NCBI RefSeq assembly: GCF_010499245.1
Contig: NZ_JAAGOW010000001.1
Span: forward strand, 806,001 to 870,000
Length of the DNA stretch: 64,000 nucleotides
Direction of reading: 5' to 3'
Source: Variovorax sp. WS11
GTDB taxonomy: Bacteria > Pseudomonadota > Gammaproteobacteria > Burkholderiales > Burkholderiaceae_C
The notes under the pieces were generated by a model, which was given only the letters and a program-made list of their open reading frames with translations, made no database searches and was not told the origin of the DNA. Of the stretch, positions 54,075 through 63,010 are shown in pieces (position 1 is the stretch's first letter; each line of letters starts with the position of its first letter). The translations under genes and the position numbers were made by a program.

Positions 54075-55396
54075 CAGGACAGCTCTTCCTTGCGGATGCG
54101 CACGATCGGCGCCAGCACGGTCGGCAGCGCCTGCAGCCGCGCCAGCGCGTCGTCCAGCGTGCCCTCGCGCGTGTCGTGCGTGAGGATGATGAGGTCGGTC
54201 TGGGTCGAGCCCTCCCCACCCACCTCGTCGGCCTCGCGCTGCAGCACCGCGTCGATGCTGATGCCGGCCGTGGCCAGCAGGCCCGTCACCTGGGCCAGCA
54301 CGCCGGCCTCGTCGGCCACGCGCATGCGCAGGTAGTAGCTGGTCACCACCTCGGACATCGGCAGCACCTGCAGGTCGCTCATCGCGTCGGGATGGAAGGC
54401 CAGGTGCGGCACGCGGTGCGCCGCATCGGCCGTGTGCAGACGGGTGATGTCGACCAGGTCGGCGATCACAGCGCTGGCGGTCGGCTCGCTGCCGGCGCCC
54501 TTGCCGTAGTACAGCGTGGTGCCGACGGCATCGCCGTTGACCACCACCGCGTTCATCGCGCCTTCGACGTTGGCGAGCAGGCGCTTGGCCGGCACCAGGC
54601 TCGGATGCACGCGCAGCTCGATGCCCTGGGCCTTGCGCTTGGTCACGCCCAGCAGCTTGATGCGGTAGCCCAGTTGCTCGGCGTACTTGATGTCCTGCGC
54701 CGCCAGCTTGGTGATGCCCTCGACGTGCGCCTTGTCGAACTGCACCGGGATGCCGAAGGCGATGGCGCTCATCAGCGTGACCTTGTGGGCGGCGTCCACG
54801 CCCTCGATGTCGAAGGTCGGGTCGGCCTCGGCATAGCCCAGGCGCTGCGCTTCCTTCAGCACGGTGGCGAAGTCCAGGCCCTTGTCGCGCATCTCGGAGA
54901 GGATGAAGTTGGTGGTGCCGTTGATGATGCCGGCGATCCACTGGATGCTGTTGGCCGTGAGCCCCTCGCGCAGCGCCTTGATGATCGGGATGCCGCCGGC
55001 CACAGCCGCCTCGAAGGCCACCATCACGCCCTTGGCGTGGGCCGCCGCGAAGATCTCGGTGCCGTGCACCGCCAGCAGCGCCTTGTTGGCGGTGACCACG
55101 TGCTTGCCGGCCGCGATCGCCTCGAGCACCAGCTCGCGCGCGATGCCGTAGCCGCCGATCAGCTCGATCACGATGTCGATGTCGGGGTTGGCGATGACGG
55201 CGCGCGCATCGTTCACCACCTGCACAGCCTCGCCCACCGCGGCCCTGGCACGCGCCAGGTCGAGGTCGGCGACCATGGTGATCTCGATGCCGCGCCCCGC
55301 GCGACGCTTGATCTCTTCCTGGTTGCGCTGGAGCACCTTGAAAGTGCCGCTGCCGACCGTGCCGATGCCGAGCAGGCCTACTTGGATGGGTTTCAT
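54074..55396 (-). CDS. hom: homoserine dehydrogenase
   Basis: A 440-residue enzyme reducing aspartate semialdehyde to homoserine, the branch point to threonine and methionine. The NAD(P) site is GLLGIGTVGSGTFKVL, the catalytic region includes ANKALLAVHG, and GIINGTTNFILSEM and YAEADPTFDIEGVDAAHK are family blocks. A C-terminal ACT domain (about 350-435, YYLRMRVADEAGVLAQVTGLLA) suggests feedback inhibition by threonine. The gap to alaA upstream is 43 bases. No Thr-rich leader was seen in front of it. Confidence 0.97.
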   Translation of the reverse strand: MKPIQVGLLGIGTVGSGTFKVLQRNQEEIKRRAGRGIEITMVADLDLARARAAVGEAVQVVNDARAVIANPDIDIVIELIGGYGIARELVLEAIAAGKHVVTANKALLAVHGTEIFAAAHAKGVMVAFEAAVAGGIPIIKALREGLTANSIQWIAGIINGTTNFILSEMRDKGLDFATVLKEAQRLGYAEADPTFDIEGVDAAHKVTLMSAIAFGIPVQFDKAHVEGITKLAAQDIKYAEQLGYRIKLLGVTKRKAQGIELRVHPSLVPAKRLLANVEGAMNAVVVNGDAVGTTLYYGKGAGSEPTASAVIADLVDITRLHTADAAHRVPHLAFHPDAMSDLQVLPMSEVVTSYYLRMRVADEAGVLAQVTGLLATAGISIDAVLQREADEVGGEGSTQTDLIILTHDTREGTLDDALARLQALPTVLAPIVRIRKEELS

Positions 55397-55439
55397 TCGA
55401 TTCGTCTGACTGTGGAACTGGGGAACCGGGGCGCAGCCG

Positions 55440-56663
55440 CTACGCGTTGCGGCTGCGGTAGCGCTCGAGGAAGTCGGCGATGCGCTGGATAGCCTCGCGC
55501 AGGTCCTCCTCATGGGGCAGGAACACGATGCGGAAATGGTCGGGCGTGGACCAGTTGAAGCCGGTGCCCTGCACCAGCATCACCCGGGTCTCCTTCAGCA
55601 CCTCGAGGAAGAACTGACGGTCGTCCTCGATCGGGTAGACCTTGGGGTCGAGCCGGGGGAACATGTAGAGCGCCGCGCTGGGCTTGACGCAGGTGACGCC
55701 GGGGATCGCGGTGATCAGCTCGTAGGCGAGGTCGCGCTGGTGGCGCAGGCGGCCGCCCGGGCCCACCAGGTCGTTGATGCTCTGGTAGCCGCCGAGTGCG
55801 GTCTGGATCGCCCACTGTCCCGGCACGTTCGGGCACAGGCGCATGTTCGAGAGCATGTTGAGGCCCTCGATGTAGTCCTGCGCCATTTTCTTGTCGCCCG
55901 AGACGATCATCCAGCCGGCGCGGTAGCCGCAGGAGCGGTAGCTCTTCGACAGCGAGTTGAAGGTCAGCGTTAGCACGTCCTTCGAGAGACTCGCGAGGGC
56001 GGTGTGCCTGACGCCGTCGTACAGCACCTTGTCGTAGACCTCGTCGGCCAGGATCACCAGGTTGTGCTCGCGCGCGATCGCCACGATGCCCTTGAGCAGA
56101 TCGTCCGAGTACAGCGCGCCAGTGGGGTTGTTGGGGTTGATGACTACGATGCCCTTGGTGCGCGGCGTGATCTTGGAGCGGATATCGGCCAGGCTGGGCA
56201 TCCAGCCGTTTTCCTCGTCGCACAGGTAGTGCACCGGCTTGCCGCCCGACAGGCTCGCGACCGCCGTCCACAGCGGGTAGTCGGGCGCGGGCAGGAGGAG
56301 CTCGTCGCCGTCGTTGAGCAGCGCGTTGGCGGCCATCGCGATCAGCTCGCTCGCGCCGTTGCCCAGGTAAATGTCGTCCAGCGTGACGCCCGCGATGCCC
56401 TGCTTCTGGGTTTCGTGCATCACCGCCTTGCGCGCCGCGAAAATGCCCTTGCTGTCCGAATAGCCGGACGAGGCCGGGAGGTTGCGGATCATGTCCTGCT
56501 GGACCTCTTCGGGCGCGTCGAAGCCGAACGGGGCGAGATTGCCGATGTTCAGCTTGATGATCTTCTGGCCCTCTTCCTCCATCTGCTTCGCGGCGTCCAT
56601 GATCGGACCACGGATGTCGTAGAGCACATTGGCCAGCTTGGCCGATTTCTTGAGCGGTTTCAA
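55440..56663 (-). CDS. alaA: alanine transaminase AlaA-like aminotransferase, TTG start
   Basis: A 407-residue class I PLP aminotransferase close to AlaA of E. coli, which makes alanine from pyruvate and glutamate. Matching blocks are KSAKLANVLYDIRGPI, IKLNIGNLAPFGFDAPEE, YSDSKGIFAARKA, LLPAPDYPLWTA, VINPNNPTGALYS and the PLP Lys in NSLSKSYRSCGYRAGW. No ATG lies near the family start; TTG at 56663, four bases after GGAGGG, gives the right N terminus. The order alaA-hom-thrC is common in betaproteobacteria. Confidence 0.94.
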   Translation of the reverse strand: MKPLKKSAKLANVLYDIRGPIMDAAKQMEEEGQKIIKLNIGNLAPFGFDAPEEVQQDMIRNLPASSGYSDSKGIFAARKAVMHETQKQGIAGVTLDDIYLGNGASELIAMAANALLNDGDELLLPAPDYPLWTAVASLSGGKPVHYLCDEENGWMPSLADIRSKITPRTKGIVVINPNNPTGALYSDDLLKGIVAIAREHNLVILADEVYDKVLYDGVRHTALASLSKDVLTLTFNSLSKSYRSCGYRAGWMIVSGDKKMAQDYIEGLNMLSNMRLCPNVPGQWAIQTALGGYQSINDLVGPGGRLRHQRDLAYELITAIPGVTCVKPSAALYMFPRLDPKVYPIEDDRQFFLEVLKETRVMLVQGTGFNWSTPDHFRIVFLPHEEDLREAIQRIADFLERYRSRNA

Positions 56664-56731
56664 AGTCCCTCCAGGGGCGGGGTGCACGGGGGAAAACTTA
56701 TAATTTGACCACAGTTCCCCCGCCCTCCTCG

Positions 56732-57118
56732 ATGAAGCTCCAGCCCGACAAATCCGATGTCCAGACCCTGACTGCACATGGCCCCGGCTGGGTAGCCGTC
56801 AACAACGAACGGATCGAGACCAGCGTGGTCGTGGGCTCGCGCGGCGAGCGTTTTGCCTGGAACTGCGGCCGCTTCGACGAACTCAGCGCCGAGCATTTCG
56901 CGCAGCTGGCCGAGCTGGGTGCCGAACTGATCATCTTCGGCAGCGGCACGCGCATCCGCTTCCCCCAGGCTGCATGGCTGCAACCGTTAATGGCCAAGCG
57001 CACGGGCGTGGAGACCATGGACACGGGAGCCGCCTGTCGCACCTACAACATCTTGGCAGGCGAAGGCCGGCACGTGGTCGCGGCGCTGCTGATCGAGAGA
57101 CCGCGAGGTGGCCAATGA
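56732..57118 (+). CDS. Mth938-like (DUF498/AAMDC) domain protein
   Basis: A 128-residue protein of the Mth938-like fold. Family pattern: VQTLTAHGPGWVAVNNERIETSVVVGSRGERFAWNC, AELGAELIIFGSGTRIRFPQ, and MDTGAACRTYNILAGEGRHVVAALLIE. Function is not established in bacteria; the human relative AAMDC is linked to metabolism. It is divergent from alaA over 68 bases, with a TATAAT at 56699-56704 that could serve as its -10 box, and is followed by bcp after 166 bases. Confidence 0.9.
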   Translation: MKLQPDKSDVQTLTAHGPGWVAVNNERIETSVVVGSRGERFAWNCGRFDELSAEHFAQLAELGAELIIFGSGTRIRFPQAAWLQPLMAKRTGVETMDTGAACRTYNILAGEGRHVVAALLIERPRGGQ

Positions 57119-57284
57119 GGGGCATTTCGAGCTAAAATACCGGGTTGCAAACCGGCGGCCCGCCCTCACGTCTTGAACCAAGGGGGCGCCCAATCTCCAT
57201 CGTATCGAGCGCTCGAGGCGCGAGCCAGAAGCGAGGGCCAAAAGCCTGACTCGAACGTGGAATCAAACGGAGAAAATAAGTTTC

Positions 57285-57755
57285 ATGGCGATCGTTGTCA
57301 ACAAACCCATCCCTGAATTCGACGCCAACGCCACCGGCGGCCTCAAGGTTTCGAACACCTCGCATCTCGGGCAAGTGCTGGTGATGTACTTCTACCCCAA
57401 GGACAACACGCCCGGTTGCACCACCGAAGCGATGCAATTCCGCGATCGCTACAAGGATTTCGAGAAGGCCGGCGCCACCGTGTTCGGCGTCTCGCGCGAC
57501 AACATGAAGTCGCACGACGAGTTCAAGGCCAAGCTCGAGCTTCCCTTCGAACTGATTGCCGACACCGAGGAAAAGATGTGCCACATGTTCGGCGTGGTCA
57601 AGAACAAGATCATGTACGGCAAGAAGGTCAAGGGCATTGAGCGCAGCACCTTCCTGATCGGCGCCGACGGCGTGCTCAAAGCCGAATGGCGCGGCCTCAA
57701 GGTGCCAGGCCATGTCGACGAAGTCCTCAAGGCCGTCAAGGCGCTGAAGAAGTAA
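57285..57755 (+). CDS. bcp: peroxiredoxin, Bcp/PrxQ type
   Basis: A 156-residue thiol peroxidase that reduces H2O2 and organic peroxides. The peroxidatic Cys45 is in YPKDNTPGCTTEAMQFRD. The resolving Cys of the usual CxxxxC arrangement is missing; Cys99 (EEKMCHMFG) is the only other cysteine and could take that role, as in some PrxQ proteins. GVSRDNMKSHDEFKAKLELPFELIAD and GIERSTFLIGADG are family blocks. The 166 bases in front hold a TAAAAT (57133-57138) and a near-palindrome CCGGGTTGCAAACCGG (57140-57155). Confidence 0.95.
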   Translation: MAIVVNKPIPEFDANATGGLKVSNTSHLGQVLVMYFYPKDNTPGCTTEAMQFRDRYKDFEKAGATVFGVSRDNMKSHDEFKAKLELPFELIADTEEKMCHMFGVVKNKIMYGKKVKGIERSTFLIGADGVLKAEWRGLKVPGHVDEVLKAVKALKK

Positions 57756-57892
57756 TACGGATCTGCCGATCGGCAACATTTGTGAGCTTTTACCTGGGTG
57801 CGTTGGCGATGCGCAACGATCGTGGAACCTGTCACAACCGATGTGCATAATGGTTCTATGCCGTTGAGCTCCGCGACCGCATTCACCGAACA

Positions 57893-57921
57893 AAGCCGCT
57901 TGGGTCTTCAGGCGGCTTTTT
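57893..57921 (+). terminator. terminator-like hairpin after bcp
   Basis: AAGCCGC (57893-57899) and GCGGCTT (57912-57918) form a seven-base stem with a 12-base loop, followed by four or five Ts. It lies 140 bases past the bcp stop. It either ends the bcp transcript or attenuates entry into phoH. Confidence 0.65.
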
Positions 57922-58236
57922 CGCTTTCTGGCCCCTTATTTCCTGCGAGCGAACTGCCCCATGCCCTGCCCCCCGCCCCCACGAAACGCGCCGCATTGCT
58001 TTCTCCGGAGGCGCACGACGCGCCCGCCCGCTCCTGCACGGGAAGAGCGGCCGCCACTCCTCCGACCGGCGCGCTGAGGAGACCCGATCCAGCGGGCCTC
58101 AGCCACTCGAGTTGTTCGATCGGCACGCCGCGGAAGGCGGCGCCGCCATCGAGGCGCCACCCCTGCCCCGGTTGAAAGCCCCGCCGCCCGCCGCTCGCGG
58201 CAGCGAGGATAACCGCCTGACACGTCAGCCAAGGCG
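57922..58236 (+). other. phoH upstream region with a possible decayed N-terminal extension
   Basis: No intact gene is seen in these 315 bases. From the ATG at 57961 the plus-strand frame reads MPCPPPPRN, but adding one C after the start gives MPLPPAPTKRAALLSPEAHD, which I recall as the usual front of PhoH-like proteins in this bacterial group. That reading ends at a TGA at 58173-58175, and the phoH frame itself is blocked by a TAA just before its GTG. So the extension, if real, is broken at more than one place. Confidence 0.35.
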
Positions 58237-59688
58237 GTGACCAGCCCGGTCAAGGGCAAGCGCAGCAAACCCAACGGCCCGGCCAAGCTGTTCGTGCTGG
58301 ACACTAACGTGCTGCTGCACGACCCGATGTGCCTGTTCCGCTTCGAGGAGCACGACATCTTCCTGCCGATGATCGTGCTGGAAGAACTCGACGGTCACAA
58401 GAAGGGCACGACCGAAGTCGCGCGCAACGGCCGCCAGACCAGCCGTACGCTGGACGCGCTCGCCGGCGCCCAGGGTGCCGACATCGGCAAGGGTCTGAAA
58501 CTCGATACCACTGGGCACCGAGAAGCCGGCGGCAAGCTGTTCTTCCAGACCGACCCGCTCGACTACTCCCTGCCGACCAGCCTGCCGCAGGGCAAGGCCG
58601 ACAACCAGATCCTGGGCGTCGTCCACGCACTGCGCGACCTCTACGCCAAGGACGGTCCGGGGCGGGCCCGACAGGAGGTGGTGCTGGTGTCGAAGGACAT
58701 CAACATGCGCGTCAAGGCGCGCGCACTGGGTCTCGCGGCGGACGACTACCAGAACGACAAGACGCTGGAAGACGGCGACCTGCTCTACTCCGGCGCGCTG
58801 GCCCTGCCGGCCGATTTCTGGACCCGCCAGAGCAAGCCCATCGAAAGCTGGCAGAGCGGCAGCAGCACCTTCTACCGCGTCAGCGGACCGCTGGTACCCA
58901 ATCTCTACATCAACCAGTTCGTCTACTTCGAGGCGCCCGGCGAGCCCAGCATGTACGCCCGCGTCACCGAGATCCGCGACAAGACGGCGGTGCTCAAGAC
59001 GCTCAAGGACTACGGCTCGGTCAAGAACGCCGTCTGGGGCGTGAACACGCGCAACCGCGAGCAGAACTTCGCGATGAACCTGTTGATGGACCCGGAGGTG
59101 GACTTCGTCACGCTGACCGGGACCGCTGGCACCGGCAAGACACTGATGGCGCTGGCCTCGGGCCTGACCCAGGTGCTGGACGACCGCCGCTACACCGAGA
59201 TCATCATGACCCGCGCGACCGTGAGCGTCGGCGAGGACATCGGCTTCCTGCCGGGCACCGAGGAAGAGAAGATGGGCCCGTGGATGGGCGCACTCGACGA
59301 CAACCTCGAGTTCCTGGCCAAGGGCGATGGCGGCGGCGCCGGCGAATGGGGACGCGCGGCCACCAACGAGTTGATCCGCAGCCGCATCAAGATCAAGAGC
59401 ATGAACTTCATGCGCGGCCGCACCTTCCTCAACAAGTACGTGATCATCGACGAGGCGCAGAACCTGACGCCGAAGCAGATGAAGACCTTGGTCACACGCG
59501 CGGGCCCCGGCACCAAGATCATCTGCATGGGCAACCTGGCGCAGATCGATACACCCTACCTGACCGAAGGCTCTTCCGGCCTCACCTTTGCGGTCGACAA
59601 GTTCAAGGGCTGGCCGCACAGCGGCCACATCACGCTGGCACGCGGCGAACGCTCGCGGCTGGCTGATTTCGCGAGCGACGTGCTCTAA
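58237..59688 (+). CDS. phoH: PIN-PhoH (PhoH2-type) ATPase
   Basis: A 483-residue protein joining an N-terminal PIN nuclease-like domain (about 17-150, LFVLDTNVLLHDP with Asp22, ... VLVSKDINMRVKARALGLAADDY) to a C-terminal PhoH ATPase (Walker A GTAGTGKTLMAL at about 294-304, Walker B KYVIIDEAQNLTPKQMK, then ICMGNLAQIDTPYL). PhoH2 proteins of mycobacteria act as RNA helicase-nucleases. The start is a GTG at 58237; a usual extension upstream seems disrupted. It follows bcp at a distance of 481 bases and is probably transcribed by itself. Confidence 0.93.
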   Translation: MTSPVKGKRSKPNGPAKLFVLDTNVLLHDPMCLFRFEEHDIFLPMIVLEELDGHKKGTTEVARNGRQTSRTLDALAGAQGADIGKGLKLDTTGHREAGGKLFFQTDPLDYSLPTSLPQGKADNQILGVVHALRDLYAKDGPGRARQEVVLVSKDINMRVKARALGLAADDYQNDKTLEDGDLLYSGALALPADFWTRQSKPIESWQSGSSTFYRVSGPLVPNLYINQFVYFEAPGEPSMYARVTEIRDKTAVLKTLKDYGSVKNAVWGVNTRNREQNFAMNLLMDPEVDFVTLTGTAGTGKTLMALASGLTQVLDDRRYTEIIMTRATVSVGEDIGFLPGTEEEKMGPWMGALDDNLEFLAKGDGGGAGEWGRAATNELIRSRIKIKSMNFMRGRTFLNKYVIIDEAQNLTPKQMKTLVTRAGPGTKIICMGNLAQIDTPYLTEGSSGLTFAVDKFKGWPHSGHITLARGERSRLADFASDVL

Positions 59689-59871
59689 CTCGCACCCGGC
59701 TGCCGGGCCGGCTCTTTCTTGCGCGCCGCACCAGGGCTGCTGACAGGACGTTGTCAGTAGCCGGCGCGCAGCATGGCATCTTGACTTCACGCAACCGGTT
59801 CGCCCGACGCGCTGAGCGTTTGCGGTCCGGCGCTCGACCTCGAGCGACAAGATGAACCTGGAGAATGAACC

Positions 59872-60327
59872 ATGCAACCTCAGCTTCAACGCCACCAAGG
59901 CTTCAACATCGCCGGCCTCACCGTACGCACCAGCAACCGCACCGAGAACGAGCCGCACTCGGCGCGCATGAGCAAGCTCTGGACGCGCTTCTTCGACGAG
60001 CGCGTCTATGCCGTGACGCCGAACCGCGTCGACGACATGCGGCTCTATGGGGTGTACTCGGCCTACGAATCCAACGCGCATGGCGCCTTCGACCTGACGA
60101 CCGGCGTCGCCGTCTCCGGCGGCCCTTCCGCCGTGAAGGTCGAAGCCGGCGACTACCTGGTCTTCACGGGCCAGGGCGAGATGCCGCAGATGGTGCTCGC
60201 CCTGTGGGAGTCGATCTGGCGGTATTTCGAGCAGCACCCCGAGATCAGCCGCAGCTACCGTAGCGATTTCGAGGCCTACAGCGGCCCCGACCAGGTCGCC
60301 ATCCACATCGGCGTGATCCTGGACTGA
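59872..60327 (+). CDS. GyrI-like effector-binding domain protein
   Basis: A 151-residue protein of the GyrI/SbmC/AraC-effector-binding fold: FNIAGLTVRTSNRTENEPHSARMSKLWTRFFDE, YGVYSAYESNAHGAFDLTTGVAVSG, VEAGDYLVFTGQGEMPQMVLALWESIWRYFEQ. It has no DNA-binding domain, so it may bind a small ligand or a protein partner alone. A purine-rich site precedes ATG 59872. Only five bases separate it from the next gene, and a WYL-type regulator ends the group; the three look like one operon. Confidence 0.85.
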   Translation: MQPQLQRHQGFNIAGLTVRTSNRTENEPHSARMSKLWTRFFDERVYAVTPNRVDDMRLYGVYSAYESNAHGAFDLTTGVAVSGGPSAVKVEAGDYLVFTGQGEMPQMVLALWESIWRYFEQHPEISRSYRSDFEAYSGPDQVAIHIGVILD

Positions 60328-60332
60328 GATCG

Positions 60333-60812
60333 ATGCCCTCTTCCCGCAGCGCCAAGCCATGGCGAGACCGGCTCGCCGGCCATCCGGGTCTGCCGGAGGT
60401 CAAGCCCATCCCCGAGCACATGCAGCCGCGCCACGGGACGGGCACGATCGTGATCCCCTCGCCGCGGGAGGTCGACGAGGCCATGAAGCGGGTGCCCGAG
60501 GGTCGGCTGGTGACCGTGCTCGGCATCAGCGAGGGGTTGGCACGCGGCCATGGCACCACCATCGGATGTACCGTGACGACTGCGATCTTCGCGAGCATTG
60601 CGGCGCAGGCGGCCGAGGAAGATCGCCAGGCCGGCTGCGCGGAGATCACGCCCTACTGGCGCACGCTCAAGGTCAACGGCGAACTGAACCTCAAGTACCC
60701 GGGCGGCCTGGAAGAGTTGATGCGGCGGCTCGAGTCCGAGGGCCATGTGGTGGTGCAGCGCGGACGGCGCTATTTCGTGGAAGACTTCGAGAAGAAGCTC
60801 GTTCGACCTTGA
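60333..60812 (+). CDS. MGMT-like family protein of unknown function
   Basis: A 159-residue protein that I place, with caution, in a family annotated as MGMT-like. The pattern IGCTVTTAIFASIAAQAAEEDRQAG ... TPYWRTLKVNGELNLKYPGGLEELMRRLESEGH is its core. The PCHRV active-site motif of O6-alkylguanine alkyltransferases is missing, though one Cys lies in TIGCTVT. Enzymic activity is therefore doubtful. It sits between a GyrI-like protein and a WYL-type regulator with gaps of 5 and 12 bases. Confidence 0.65.
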   Translation: MPSSRSAKPWRDRLAGHPGLPEVKPIPEHMQPRHGTGTIVIPSPREVDEAMKRVPEGRLVTVLGISEGLARGHGTTIGCTVTTAIFASIAAQAAEEDRQAGCAEITPYWRTLKVNGELNLKYPGGLEELMRRLESEGHVVVQRGRRYFVEDFEKKLVRP

Positions 60813-60824
60813 CTGCTTGTCCCC

Positions 60825-61535
60825 ATGCGCCGTGCCGACCGCCTGTTCCAGATCGTCCAATTGATTCGCGGGCGACGCCTCACGACCGCCGCTTTCCTGG
60901 CCCAGCGGCTGGAGGTGTCGGATCGCACCATCTACCGCGACGTGGCCGACCTGCAGCGACAGGGCGTGCCGATCGAGGGCGAAGCCGGCGTCGGCTATCG
61001 CCTGGGCGCTGGCTTCGACCTCCCGCCGCTCATGTTCACGCAGGATGAGGCCGCAGCGCTGGTAGCGTCGGCGCGGCTGGCCCAGAGCTGGGTCGATCCG
61101 GCCATGGCAAAGGACATCCAGACCGCGCTCGGCAAGATCCTGTCGGTGCTCCCGCCGGCCGCGCGCGTGTCGGCCGAGAGCCTGGCGCTGTTCGCGCCTG
61201 CGATGGCGCTCGACGATGGGACGCGGCTGCGCCTGCAGACCCTGCGCGAAGCGGTCCAGTCGCGCAACAAGCTGCGCATGGACTACCACGACGTCAGCGG
61301 CGCGCCGAGCCAGCGCGTGGTACGACCGCTGGGCTGTTTCTACTGGGGCCGAGTCTGGACCTTCTCGGCGTGGTGTGAGCTGCGGGAGGACTTTCGCGGC
61401 TTCCGTATCGATCGCATCGATCGCATCGAGGTCCTGCCGGAGCGCTTTCGCGACGAGCCCGGCAAGACGCTGGCCGAGATGCTGCGCCGGCTGCAGGACG
61501 ACCCGGCGGAACCCCGGCCGTCCCGGTTGCAGTAG
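60825..61535 (+). CDS. YafY-type HTH and WYL-domain transcriptional regulator
   Basis: A 236-residue regulator. The N-terminal winged helix (about 3-60, RADRLFQIVQLIRGRRLTTAAFLAQRLEVSDRTIYRDVADLQRQGVPIEGEAGVGYRLG) is followed by a WYL domain (about 130-225, LRMDYHDVSGAPSQRVVRPLGCFYWGRVWTFSAWCELREDFRGFRIDRI). WYL domains are thought to sense ligands or nucleic acids, and such regulators often accompany DNA-damage or defence genes. It closes the three-gene group and is convergent with dnaB with a gap of three bases. Confidence 0.92.
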   Translation: MRRADRLFQIVQLIRGRRLTTAAFLAQRLEVSDRTIYRDVADLQRQGVPIEGEAGVGYRLGAGFDLPPLMFTQDEAAALVASARLAQSWVDPAMAKDIQTALGKILSVLPPAARVSAESLALFAPAMALDDGTRLRLQTLREAVQSRNKLRMDYHDVSGAPSQRVVRPLGCFYWGRVWTFSAWCELREDFRGFRIDRIDRIEVLPERFRDEPGKTLAEMLRRLQDDPAEPRPSRLQ

Positions 61536-61538
61536 CCT

Positions 61539-62942
61539 TCAGAAATCGTCGCTGCCGCCGGCGAGGTTCTCGAACTTGGTGAGCGGCTTGAGAAAGGCCA
61601 GCTTGACGGTGCCGGTCGGCCCGTTGCGGTGCTTGCTGATGATCACCTCGGCCACGCCAGGCTCCTTGCTGTCCTTGTTGTAGTAGTCATCGCGGTAGAT
61701 GAACATGATGAGGTCGGCATCCTGCTCGATGGCGCCGGACTCGCGCAGGTCGCTCATCATCGGGCGCTTGTCGGTGCGGCTTTCCACGCCGCGGCTGAGC
61801 TGCGACAAGGCAATCACCGGGCACTTGAGCTCCTTGGCCAGCATCTTGAGGCCGCGCGAGATCTCGCCGACCGCGGTTGCGCGGTTCTCGTCGTTCATGC
61901 TGCTGGAGACGCTCATCAGCTGAAGGTAGTCCACGACGATCAGGCCGAGCCGCCCGTACTGGCGCGCAAGACGGCGCGAGTTCGCACGCAGCTCGCTGGT
62001 GGTCAGGCCCGGCGTCTCGTCGATGTGCAGCGACACATTGCGCAGCTTCTCGATGGCCTCGGTCAGGCGCGGCCATTCTTCGTCGCTGAGCTTGCCGGTG
62101 CGCAGATGGCCTTGGTCGATGCGGCCGATCGAGCCGACGATACGCACCGCCAGCTGGGACGCACCCATTTCCATCGAGAACACCGCCACCGGCAGCCCCT
62201 CGTTGAGCGCCACATGCTCGGCGATGTTGATCGCCAGCGAGGTCTTGCCCATGGAGGGGCGCGCCGCCAGCACGATCATGTCGCCCGGCTGGAGACCCGA
62301 GGTCATCTTGTCGAACTCGTAGAAGCCTGTGCGCACGCCCGTGATGTCGTTGGGGTTCTCCGCCATCTCGCTCACGCGGTCGAGCAGTTCGACCACCAGG
62401 GATTCCATGCTCTGGAAGCCCTGCTTCATGCGCGAGCCTTCCTCGCCGATGTTGAAGATCTTCTGTTCGGCTTCGTCGAGGATCTTGTCGACTGACTTGC
62501 CCTGTGTGTTGAAGGCGTTGGTCGCGATCTCGTCGCTCGCACTGACCAGCTTTCGCAGGATCGAGCGCTCCCGCACGATCTCGGCGTAGCGACGGATGTT
62601 GCTGGCGCTCGGCACGTACTGCGCCAGCGAGTTCAGGTAGCTCAGGCCGCCGACCTCCTCGGCCTTGCCCAAGCTCTGCAACTGCTCGAAGACGGTGATC
62701 ACGTCGGCCGGCTTGCTGGCATTGATCAGTGCGCCGATCGCAGCGTAGATCAGCTTATGTTCGTGGCGATAGAAATCGCTGTCCACCAACAGGTCGCCCA
62801 TCCGGTCCCAGGCCCCGTTATCGAGCAGCAGGCCGCCGAGCACGCTCGACTCGGCCTCGATCGAATGGGGCGGGATGCGCAACTGCGCGATTTGGCGGTC
62901 GGCCGACGGGTCGTTGTCGGCGTAGGAGAAGACGGCGGACAT
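61539..62942 (-). CDS. dnaB: replicative DNA helicase DnaB
   Basis: A 467-residue hexameric helicase that unwinds DNA at the replication fork. The N-terminal primase-interacting domain (about 25-130, RIPPHSIEAESSVLGGLLLDNGAW) is followed by the linker and the RecA-like motor with Walker A ARPSMGKTSLAINIAEHV, Walker B LGLIVVDYLQLM, and ALSQLSRGVESRTDKRPMMSDLRESGAIEQDADLIMFIYRDDYY. No intein is present. It follows the rpsR-rplI operon but a terminator separates them, and a perfect DnaA box stands 60 bases upstream, hinting at its own promoter under DnaA control. Confidence 0.98.
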   Translation of the reverse strand: MSAVFSYADNDPSADRQIAQLRIPPHSIEAESSVLGGLLLDNGAWDRMGDLLVDSDFYRHEHKLIYAAIGALINASKPADVITVFEQLQSLGKAEEVGGLSYLNSLAQYVPSASNIRRYAEIVRERSILRKLVSASDEIATNAFNTQGKSVDKILDEAEQKIFNIGEEGSRMKQGFQSMESLVVELLDRVSEMAENPNDITGVRTGFYEFDKMTSGLQPGDMIVLAARPSMGKTSLAINIAEHVALNEGLPVAVFSMEMGASQLAVRIVGSIGRIDQGHLRTGKLSDEEWPRLTEAIEKLRNVSLHIDETPGLTTSELRANSRRLARQYGRLGLIVVDYLQLMSVSSSMNDENRATAVGEISRGLKMLAKELKCPVIALSQLSRGVESRTDKRPMMSDLRESGAIEQDADLIMFIYRDDYYNKDSKEPGVAEVIISKHRNGPTGTVKLAFLKPLTKFENLAGGSDDF

Positions 62943-63001
62943 GAACTTCCTTGCAGCCGCACATGCTAAGGCGCACGAGAGGCCACGTCATTTGATAACG
63001 C

Positions 63002-63010
63002 TGTGGATAA
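63002..63010 (-). promoter_or_regulatory. perfect DnaA box upstream of dnaB
   Basis: TGTGGATAA on the plus strand is the exact complement of TTATCCACA, the strongest DnaA box. It lies 60 bases before the dnaB start codon. TGATAA (62993-62998) and TTATCA (63019-63024) flank it symmetrically. A single box does not make an origin; a regulatory site is the likelier reading. Confidence 0.7.

Noticed and set aside
63002..63010. replication origin near the DnaA box
   Set aside because: Only one good box, no A+T-rich unwinding region of useful size, and no dnaA, dnaN or rpmH nearby.
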